This document shows, piece by piece, positions 6,362 to 10,993 of a stretch of DNA of 10,993 nucleotides (the first letter of the stretch is position 1; each line of letters opens with the position of its first letter). Location of the stretch: NCBI GenBank assembly GCA_044448905.1, contig JBIOHJ010000110.1, forward strand, positions 1 through 10,993, read 5' to 3'. Source of the stretch: JBIOHJ01 sp044448905 (lineage in GTDB: Bacteria > Bacteroidota > Bacteroidia > AKYH767-A > OLB10). Both the position numbers and the translations under genes were made by a program. The notes beneath the pieces are model-generated. The model was not told the origin of the DNA. It did not search any database and worked only from the letters and a program-made list of their open reading frames with translations.

Positions 6362-6709
6362 TTAATTGACCGTTGCTCCGGATTCTTTAATTTCTTTTTT
6401 GCTTTCAGCTTTATCAGAATGGTTGTGCCCGCAACCAATTTTTGCTTCGTTTTTGGAAGAGCAGCATGATTTACCTGCCTGGCTTCCTTTTTTGCAACAC
6501 GATTTTTTAGATTCGCTGTTAGCGGATTTATCTTTTGGCGATTCAGCGGTTACTGCCGGGCTGGCTGCAGCGGCATCAGTTGCCGTAGCCGAAATTGATG
6601 GCGCTACAGCCGGATTACTTTCATTTCTACTGACAGTTTGATTTTGAGCATTTGATTTTCCTACAGCTAACACCAAGAAAAAACCAAACGCAAGAAGTAT
6701 TTTTTTCAT
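6362..6709 (-). CDS. Secreted small Cys/His-rich protein, putative metal binder
   Basis: 115 residues from the ATG at 6707-6709. This start gives a textbook signal peptide (MKKILLAFGFFLVLAVGKSNA, cleavage near A21); a longer frame extends upstream but would put 21 charged and mixed residues before it. After the signal comes an Ala/Ser/Thr/Pro-rich linker (about 30-66), then a Lys-rich segment with KSCC (69-72), KSCC (80-83) and CGHNH (93-97), then an acidic/Lys tail. The cysteines C71, C82 and C93 are exactly 11 residues apart. Paired Cys plus two His suggest binding of Cu, Zn or a similar soft metal outside the cytoplasm, or a disulfide-linked scaffold. No enzyme domain is visible. It faces the ABC permease gene across a 130-bp divergent promoter region. 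Confidence 0.8.
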   Translation of the reverse strand: MKKILLAFGFFLVLAVGKSNAQNQTVSRNESNPAVAPSISATATDAAAASPAVTAESPKDKSANSESKKSCCKKGSQAGKSCCSSKNEAKIGCGHNHSDKAESKKEIKESGATVN

Positions 6710-6751
6710 AATTTTTATTTTTAAATAGTTATTTGATTTTAAGTTTATCAG

Positions 6752-6821
6752 CAAATGTATGATTAAAATCAAATTTAGTTATGAAGTATTAATGAAAGAA
6801 AGCACCTTATTTCTAAATTTG
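6752..6821. promoter_or_regulatory. Divergent promoter region with three -7-like boxes
   Basis: Minus-strand boxes: TAAATTTG (6777 to 6770), with a TTTC -33-like element 20 nt upstream, and TACATTTG (6759 to 6752). Either would drive the Cys/His-rich protein. Plus-strand box: TAAATTTG (6814-6821), 18 nt before the permease ATG, without a clear -33 element. All three match TAnnTTTG exactly. In A/T-rich DNA one or more could be chance. Confidence 0.5.
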
Positions 6822-6839
6822 CTCTCATAAATTCTTAGG

Positions 6840-8072
6840 ATGACGTTAAAAGAAAATATAAGAATTGCCTTATTTGCTGTTAAAGGTCAAATGCTGCGCA
6901 CAGTGCTGACTGCATTGATAATAGCTTTCGGCTTAATGGCATTGGTAGGCATCCTAACGGCTATAGATGCCGTGAAATATTACTTTAACAGCAATTTTGC
7001 CAGCATGGGAGCCAACTCTTTTACTATCCGCAATGCGGGCATGGGTATGCGATCGCATGGAAATGGCAGGCGCGCGAAGCGATATAAAGCAATATCGTAC
7101 GTCCAGGCGCAGGAATTTAAAAACCAGTTGAAATACCCGGCAATCATTTCGGTGTCTGATATGGCGACCCCGATAGGCGTTCTTAAATTCAAATCCGAAA
7201 AATCAAATCCCAATATTTCGGTTTTTGGCGGTGATGAAAATTACCTTGCGGTTACTGGTTATGTGCTTGACTACGGCCGGAATTTTTCAGCCTCAGATAT
7301 TGAATTTGGCAACAACGTGGTTATTCTCGGAAGTGAAATAGCAAAATCAATGTTTAAAAAAGAATTCCCGTTGGATAAGGAGCTGAATGTCGGGAAAGGC
7401 AAGTACCGTGTAATTGGTGTGCTGAAAGAGAAGGGCAGCAGCTTTGGTTTCGGTGGCGATAAGATTTGCATCATTCCATTGCTAAATGCCAAATTCAATT
7501 ATTTCAATTCATCACAATCGTACAACATAACTGTTATGGTTGATCATGTGGAACAAATTGATGCGGCTATTGGCGAATGCACCGGGCTTTTGCGAAAAAT
7601 ACGCAGCGATATCATAGGTGAGGAAGACTCATTTGAAATAACCAAAAGCGATGCGCTTGCCAATATGGTGATAGACCAGCTTAGCTTTATATCCATTGCG
7701 GCTACAGTTATCGGGTTTATTACGCTGCTTGGGGCTGCCATCGGGTTAATGAATATTATGATGGTTTCGGTAACGGAACGGACTCGCGAAATAGGAATCC
7801 GCAAAGCGCTTGGAGCGACCCAGATTAATATCAAGCGTCAGTTTTTGGTTGAAGCTATTGTGATTTGCCAGATCGGAGGTATTTGCGGAATCATTCTCGG
7901 AATTTTGATTGGTAATTTGATGTCGGCTTTGCTGGGTGCCGGTTTTATTATGCCCTGGCTGTGGATAATTTCGGGAATTATTTTATGTTTTTTTGTTGGA
8001 ATCGCAAGCGGATATTATCCCGCTCAAAAGGCAGCGCGGTTAGATCCTATTGAATCACTCAGGTATGAATAA
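6840..8072 (+). CDS. ABC transporter permease, MacB/FtsX type
   Basis: A 410-residue protein with the full MacB-type permease plan. A first membrane helix lies at about 20-42, followed by a large extracytoplasmic domain (about 45-275, the MacB_PCD region). Helices follow at about 283-310, 336-366 and 371-391. The diagnostic cytoplasmic motif VTERTREIGIRKALGA lies at 311-326, and the C-terminus GYYPAQKAARLDPIESLRYE (391-410) is typical. Such permeases pair with a separate or fused ATPase and often a membrane-fusion protein, working as mechanotransmitters for export of lipoproteins, peptides or drugs. No ATPase is fused here and none lies in this window, so the partner must be encoded elsewhere. 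A Gly/Arg/Lys-rich patch (about 67-81) follows the first helix. The CxxC/T9SS protein gene begins 43 nt downstream. Confidence 0.9.
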   Translation: MTLKENIRIALFAVKGQMLRTVLTALIIAFGLMALVGILTAIDAVKYYFNSNFASMGANSFTIRNAGMGMRSHGNGRRAKRYKAISYVQAQEFKNQLKYPAIISVSDMATPIGVLKFKSEKSNPNISVFGGDENYLAVTGYVLDYGRNFSASDIEFGNNVVILGSEIAKSMFKKEFPLDKELNVGKGKYRVIGVLKEKGSSFGFGGDKICIIPLLNAKFNYFNSSQSYNITVMVDHVEQIDAAIGECTGLLRKIRSDIIGEEDSFEITKSDALANMVIDQLSFISIAATVIGFITLLGAAIGLMNIMMVSVTERTREIGIRKALGATQINIKRQFLVEAIVICQIGGICGIILGILIGNLMSALLGAGFIMPWLWIISGIILCFFVGIASGYYPAQKAARLDPIESLRYE

Positions 8073-8115
8073 TGAAAATTTTTACTATACTTGTACTTCC
8101 AAATTTAAAAGAAAC

Positions 8116-9234
8116 ATGAAAAAATATTTATTTACCTCAATCATTATTTTCCTGTTTTCAAATTATGTGTTCAGCCAAAGTGCTGTAAAGCATATTTTGC
8201 TTGAAGAGTTTTCGACAGCGCCATGCGGTTTTTGCCCTGATGGCGATTTGGTCGCAGCGCAGCTTATTATTGATCATCCACCCGTAATCTGGCTTACGCA
8301 CCATGCGGGCTTTGGTACCGACTCAATGACTATTCCTGAAAGTGTTACAATTGCAAACGCCTTTACGACATTTGCTCCCGGTGCAACCATTGACCGCGGT
8401 GATTATCCTATTCCTATTTATACATATTCAGGATTCATTGCTATTTCACGGCAAAAATGGGACAGTGTTGTGGTGGCTCACCTGAATGACCCGCCTGTTG
8501 TTGATGTGAGCATTATCAACAATTACGACCCGGTTACACGCCTTTTAAACTGCACGGTTCAATCTGATTTTATTACAACACCAACAGCCGGTGATTTGCG
8601 GCTGAATTTATTTTTGGTTGAAGACAGCGTGGTAGGTTTTGGAAACGGTTACGATCAGAAAAATTATTATAACACAACTCCCGGCCATCCGTATTATAAT
8701 GCGGGTGACCCGATTGTGGGATATGTTCATCATCATGTGATGCGGAAAGTTGTTACCGGAACGTGGGGAATGATGGGTGTTATTCCAGGCGCACCGGTTG
8801 CCGGAAGCTCATATTCGCATACATTCAATAGTATTTCTATACCTGCCAATTGGAAAGAAGAGGATATGGATGTGATTGCATTTGTTTCCTATTACGACCC
8901 AAGCGTTTTTTTACGACAGGTGATTAATGCAAATCATAAGCTGATGCTGGATAGTTCGGTAACTACAGGAATAAGTGATTTGAATTCTGATGCAGATGGA
9001 ATTTCAGTTTACCCGAATCCTGCAAGCGAGTATTTGATAATTGACTTGCAAAAGGAAAAAGATAATTCTGAGATAAAAATATTTGATCCCACAGGAAAAA
9101 TAGTTTTGCAAAAAAATCTTGATGCCCGCTATTCCCTGATTGATACCAGGAAATTAAATTCGGGATTTTATTTTTACGAGATTAAAGGAGAAGGCGGAAC
9201 TTTTTTCAGAACCGGAAAAATTGTAAAGCAATAA
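8116..9234 (+). CDS. Omp28-like CxxC protein with T9SS type A sorting domain
   Basis: 372 residues from ATG 8116, which gives a signal peptide MKKYLFTSIIIFLFSNYVFS followed by QSAV; an upstream extension overlaps the permease gene and is not credible. Just after the signal comes LLEEFSTAPCGFCPDG (28-43). C37 and C40 form a thioredoxin-like CxxC, typical of the Omp28 / outer-membrane thioredoxin-like family. The middle (about 150-290) looks like a beta-sandwich region. The last 75 residues (about 298-372) form a T9SS sorting domain: VYPNPASEYL, then IKIFDPTGKIV, then LNSGFYFYEI and a basic end. The protein should therefore be secreted across the outer membrane and retained at the surface or released. 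Redox activity is possible but not shown; the ligand or substrate is unknown. Confidence 0.85.
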   Translation: MKKYLFTSIIIFLFSNYVFSQSAVKHILLEEFSTAPCGFCPDGDLVAAQLIIDHPPVIWLTHHAGFGTDSMTIPESVTIANAFTTFAPGATIDRGDYPIPIYTYSGFIAISRQKWDSVVVAHLNDPPVVDVSIINNYDPVTRLLNCTVQSDFITTPTAGDLRLNLFLVEDSVVGFGNGYDQKNYYNTTPGHPYYNAGDPIVGYVHHHVMRKVVTGTWGMMGVIPGAPVAGSSYSHTFNSISIPANWKEEDMDVIAFVSYYDPSVFLRQVINANHKLMLDSSVTTGISDLNSDADGISVYPNPASEYLIIDLQKEKDNSEIKIFDPTGKIVLQKNLDARYSLIDTRKLNSGFYFYEIKGEGGTFFRTGKIVKQ

Positions 9235-9246
9235 CCGGGTTATCTT
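9231..9246 (+). terminator. Weak possible terminator after the T9SS protein gene
   Basis: A short dyad, ATAAC-CGG-GTTAT (9231-9243), overlaps the TAA stop codon and is followed closely by a T-run. The stem is only 5 bp, so the call is weak. It lies in a 22-bp gap between converging genes. Confidence 0.3.
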
Positions 9247-9256
9247 TTTCCTTAAT

Positions 9257-9856
9257 TTAATCGCTGTCTTTAAAATGCCATAAGTGAAGGCAGGCATAGG
9301 TGCGATACGGTTTCCAGCTTTCGGCAATTGAAATCATTTTTGATTTAATTTTTTTCTTATCCGAACCATTAAGATTATAAAGCTTTTGCATTGAAATTTG
9401 AATGCCGAGGTCGTCAGGCGCGAAAACATCTTCACGCCCAAGCGTAAACATTAAAAGCATTTCGGCTGTCCAACGACCTACGCCTTTTATTTGTGTGAGG
9501 TAGGAAATAACTTCTTCGTTATCCATTTTGTGAAGGTGTTTCGCTTCCACACCATTCTCAATTGCAAATCGCGCCACATTGTGCACATAGCTGACTTTTG
9601 CGTTTGACAAGCCAATGCTCCGAAGCGTTTCCGGTTTAACCGAAAGTATTTGCTGCGGTGTGGGATTTTTTCCGTCAAACAAATTTAAAAAGCGTTTGTA
9701 AATTACTTCAGCCACTTTGGTGGACAACTGCTGTGACATGATGCTTGCGCATAACCTGAGGCAAACATTTTTTCGCCTGCGTAGCGTAAATCCATCATGC
9801 CTGGCGATAAGCTTTTTTAACTTTTTATCTTTTGAAAGATGCTTTCGATACGGCAT
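9257..9856 (-). CDS. DNA-3-methyladenine glycosylase, AlkA/HhH-GPD type
   Basis: A 199-residue single-domain HhH-GPD glycosylase, lacking the N-terminal domain of E. coli AlkA. It removes alkylated bases such as 3-methyladenine to start base excision repair. Visible features are the helix SIMSQQLSTKVA (38-49), equivalent to the 'I..QQ.S...A' family signature, and the helix-hairpin-helix LTQIKGVGRWTAEMLLMF (120-137). VFAPDDLGI (144-152) follows, with the catalytic Asp expected at D148/D149. An Arg-rich N-terminus and WKPYRTYACLHLWHF near the end also fit the family. The start ATG is at 9854-9856. It follows the zincin-like gene by 38 nt on the same strand and could be co-transcribed with it; that gap holds a heptamer repeat array. 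Confidence 0.88.
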   Translation of the reverse strand: MPYRKHLSKDKKLKKLIARHDGFTLRRRKNVCLRLCASIMSQQLSTKVAEVIYKRFLNLFDGKNPTPQQILSVKPETLRSIGLSNAKVSYVHNVARFAIENGVEAKHLHKMDNEEVISYLTQIKGVGRWTAEMLLMFTLGREDVFAPDDLGIQISMQKLYNLNGSDKKKIKSKMISIAESWKPYRTYACLHLWHFKDSD

Positions 9857-9864
9857 GAAGCGGA

Positions 9865-9892
9865 TGGAAACTGAAAACTGGAAACTGTAAAC
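9865..9892 (+). repeat. Four 7-bp tandem repeats beside the glycosylase gene
   Basis: Plus-strand units: TGGAAAC, TGAAAAC, TGGAAAC, TGTAAAC, with each unit differing at no more than two positions from the consensus TGGAAAC. TGAAAAC is identical to unit 2 of the array in the rpsT leader (1667-1673). The array lies directly upstream of the glycosylase start on the minus strand. This is the cleanest copy of the family in the window. Confidence 0.8.
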
Positions 9893-9894
9893 GC

Positions 9895-10173
9895 TTACTT
9901 CGAGTTATCAACCCTGCGGTATGAATGGTTCCAAAGCAGCATAGCTAATTCTCTTGCCGCTGTAATCACCTTTGTTTCGTTCCAGTCGGGAAACAGGAGG
10001 TGCAGCTTTTCGTGAATGATGGTATCGAGGTAGGTTCGTCCTCTTTGGCGGGGATCGATTAAAATCTTGTTACGGTCTTTAAGTGCAAACCCATATACAC
10101 TGCGTCCGGCTACACGGTGCCTGCCCAGCTTTACTTCTACAATCTTTGTTTTTTTGGCCTTTCTCATAATCAT
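9895..10173 (-). CDS. Minimal zincin-like protein (HExxH), function unknown
   Basis: A 92-residue protein. After a basic N-terminus (MIMRKAKKTKIVEVKLGRHR) come a beta-hairpin-like stretch and KILIDPRQRGRTYLDTIIHEKLH (about 36-58). The zinc-peptidase signature is HEKLH (54-58: H54, E55, H58), with E66 or E75 a possible third ligand. The tail, RELAMLLWNHSYRR, is helical. The layout of 'I.IDPR..GR..LDT.IHE.LH' followed by 'E..V...A..LA.LLW' resembles tiny HExxH proteins seen in several bacterial phyla, usually annotated as hypothetical and perhaps related to the SprT or ImmA metallopeptidase folds. There is no signal peptide, so it is cytoplasmic. A start at the third codon (10167) is equally possible. 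Whether it cuts protein is unproven. Confidence 0.7.
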   Translation of the reverse strand: MIMRKAKKTKIVEVKLGRHRVAGRSVYGFALKDRNKILIDPRQRGRTYLDTIIHEKLHLLFPDWNETKVITAARELAMLLWNHSYRRVDNSK

Positions 10174-10255
10174 TCAAAATTAGCAAGGCGGGAGGGGTGC
10201 TGACCTCAAACCGTCAAAATTTTTTGTGGCTGAATTGCAGGGAGATAATTTTTGA

Positions 10256-10325
10256 GGGGTAGGGGAAAAGGGGACAGGAGACTGGTGACAGGGGTTGGAG
10301 GAAGGAGACAGTAGCAGGCGGAAGG
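10256..10325. repeat. G-rich degenerate heptamer array
   Basis: In 7-nt steps: GGGGTAG, GGGAAAA, GGGGACA, GGAGACT, GGTGACA, GGGGTTG, GAGGAAG, GAGACAG, TAGCAGG, CGGAAGG. The first six units share GG at positions 1-2 and mostly an A at position 5; later units decay. It is almost purely purine on the plus strand. It lies in the gap between the zincin-like gene and the rplS terminator and has no coding frame I can support. It is compositionally unlike the A/T-rich surroundings. Confidence 0.6.
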
Positions 10326-10332
10326 AAGGGGC

Positions 10333-10369
10333 ATAAAAACCAAAAGCCCTCGACATAAGAAGAGGGCTT
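10333..10369 (-). terminator. Intrinsic terminator after rplS
   Basis: On the minus strand, AAGCCCTC (10369 to 10362) pairs perfectly with GAGGGCTT (10351 to 10344) over 8 bp around a 10-nt loop, followed by TTGGTTTTT. It lies 24 nt past the rplS stop. Confidence 0.88.
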
Positions 10370-10393
10370 GTGGGTTACAGGACTGGTATCTGC

Positions 10394-10783
10394 TTACGAG
10401 TTTACTGTTTCTTCTACCGGCACTGTTACACCGGCTTTCTTTTCTTCTATACGGGCTGCTTTGCCTGAAACATTGCGCAGGTAGAAAATTCGCGACCTGC
10501 GGACGGTGCCCTTCTTATTCACTTCGATTTTTGAAATTTTAGGGCTGTACAGTGGGAAAATCCGTTCAACGCCCACCCCGTTCGAAATTTTACGGACGGT
10601 AAATGTTTTGGTAGCCCCGGTTCCTTTGCGCTGTATAACCACACCCTGGAACTGCTGGTCGCGCTCCTTGTTTCCTTCTATAATTTTATAAAATACGGTA
10701 ATGGTGTCACCGGCTTTAAACTCGGGGCGCGCATCGGTTTTTATGGATGCCGCTTCGGCTATTTTCATTAAATCGGGCTTCAT
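10394..10783 (-). CDS. rplS: 50S ribosomal protein bL19
   Basis: 129 residues with the bL19 core: FKAGDTITVFYKIIEGNKER (22-41), then FQGVVIQRKGTG (44-55), FTVRKISNGVGVERIFPLYS (60-79), and the conserved RRSRIFYLRNVSGKAARI (about 94-111). bL19 sits at the 30S-50S interface of the ribosome. A Val/Glu-rich tail of about 18 residues (EEKKAGVTVPVEETVNS) extends past the core, as in many Bacteroidota. The ATG at 10781-10783 gives the usual short N-terminus; Met6 is an alternative. It is not joined here to the common bacterial neighbours trmD, rimM and rpsP. It carries its own terminator, so it is likely a single-gene transcript. Confidence 0.96.
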   Translation of the reverse strand: MKPDLMKIAEAASIKTDARPEFKAGDTITVFYKIIEGNKERDQQFQGVVIQRKGTGATKTFTVRKISNGVGVERIFPLYSPKISKIEVNKKGTVRRSRIFYLRNVSGKAARIEEKKAGVTVPVEETVNS

Positions 10784-10870
10784 GGTGTGTTGGCTTTAAT
10801 TATAGGAGAGCTTTTGAAAAACGGACTGCAAGTTTACGCAATTTTATGGATTGGCGGGAGAGAGTGCTCA

Positions 10871-10886
10871 AAAAAAATATTTTTTT
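10871..10886. repeat. Perfect A-tract/T-tract palindrome
   Basis: AAAAAAATATTTTTTT is a perfect 16-bp palindrome just upstream of the -33 element at 10887. It may bend DNA or act as an UP-like element for the divergent promoter region upstream of rplS. Simple A/T composition makes chance plausible. Confidence 0.4.
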
Positions 10887-10918
10887 CTTGCACAATAAAA
10901 AAATTGTATATACTATTG
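10887..10918 (+). promoter_or_regulatory. Candidate promoter for the right-edge gene
   Basis: CTTG (10887-10890) lies exactly 20 nt before TACTATTG (10911-10918), one base off the TAnnTTTG consensus. Transcription would start near 10925, about 12 nt before ATG 10937. Confidence 0.5.
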
Positions 10919-10936
10919 TACTCTGTTAATAAAATA

Positions 10937-10993
10937 ATGAAGCCTCAAAATTTCATAAACTTATTTTTCGGTAAATGGGCGATGGGTGTATAT
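10937..10993 (+). CDS. Probable 5' end of a plus-strand gene, cut by window edge
   Basis: ATG 10937 opens a frame with no stop to the window edge: MKPQNFINLFFGKWAMGVY, 19 codons. It is preceded by a well-spaced promoter candidate (10887-10918) and is divergent from rplS. The hydrophobic and aromatic content could be the start of a membrane or secreted protein. No family can be named from this much sequence, and an open frame of this length is weak evidence by itself. Confidence 0.4.
   Translation, partial: MKPQNFINLFFGKWAMGVY

Noticed and set aside
6366..6641. Plus-strand open frame opposite the Cys/His-rich protein gene
   Set aside because: It is the antisense of an Ala/Ser-rich linker and Cys-rich region, and its composition mirrors that. 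The minus-strand gene has a signal peptide, promoter and terminator; this frame has none.
6710..6772. Longer N-terminus for the Cys/His-rich minus-strand protein
   Set aside because: Starting at 6709 gives a clean signal peptide at residue 1. The extra 21 residues would bury it, and they overlap the -7-like boxes.
8050..8115. Longer N-terminus for the T9SS protein, overlapping the permease gene
   Set aside because: ATG 8116 begins a canonical signal peptide. The upstream part overlaps the end of the permease gene and has no conserved features.
10256..10325. CRISPR array or mobile-element end at the G-rich repeat
   Set aside because: Units are 7 bp, contiguous and degenerate with no spacers. 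There are no long direct repeats, terminal inverted repeats or transposase genes nearby.
10747..10929. Plus-strand open frame overlapping the start of rplS and its upstream region
   Set aside because: It overlaps a certain ribosomal protein gene antisense, has a mixed low-information composition, and extends into A/T-rich promoter DNA.

Overview
This window is a stretch of chromosome from a member of the Bacteroidota. Several independent signs agree. There is a secreted protein with a type IX secretion (T9SS) C-terminal sorting domain. Promoter boxes match the Bacteroidota primary-sigma pattern (about TTG, 19-21 nt, TAnnTTTG), most clearly in front of the tRNA gene. Shine-Dalgarno sequences are nearly absent in front of genes. 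Low-GC, A/T-rich intergenic DNA separates housekeeping genes. The lineage looks environmental rather than a well-studied gut Bacteroides, but the sequence alone does not fix the genus. No phage, transposon, CRISPR array or rRNA is visible.

Layout, left to right. (1) 1-1329: a divergent pair, the N-terminal part of a type III polyketide synthase on the minus strand and a UbiA-family membrane prenyltransferase on the plus strand. They probably form the edge of a small polyketide/prenyl lipid or quinone-like pathway that continues off the left end. (2) 1471-2732: a tRNA-Glu(UUC) with an excellent Bacteroidota promoter, rpsT (bS20) with a terminator, then a RadC-type JAMM protein. (3) 2810-6269: a plus-strand run of four genes: a polysaccharide-deacetylase-like protein, a FemAB/GNAT-like acyltransferase, uracil phosphoribosyltransferase (upp) and a small membrane protein translationally coupled to upp. 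A bidirectional terminator follows. (4) 6362-9234: a minus-strand secreted Cys/His-rich small protein diverges from a MacB/FtsX-type ABC permease, which is followed by an Omp28-like CxxC protein with a T9SS tail. (5) 9257-10783: three minus-strand genes: an AlkA-like 3-methyladenine DNA glycosylase, a 92-residue putative minimal zincin (HEKLH), and rplS (bL19) with its own terminator. (6) 10784-10993: an A/T-rich divergent promoter region and the probable first 19 codons of a plus-strand gene cut by the window edge.

Most genes are ordinary. The signals that stand out are these. First, a degenerate 7-bp tandem repeat (about TnnnAAC, in both orientations) recurs in many of the intergenic gaps: before rpsT, before the deacetylase, before upp, beside the glycosylase, with a weak copy before the acyltransferase, and as a G-rich version beside rplS. 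Second, there is the type III PKS/UbiA pair. Third, the small secreted protein has cysteines exactly 11 residues apart and ends in a CGHNH motif. Fourth, there is the very small zincin-like protein. None of these amounts to a demonstrated new system from this window alone. The heptamer family and the PKS/UbiA locus are the best candidates for follow-up.
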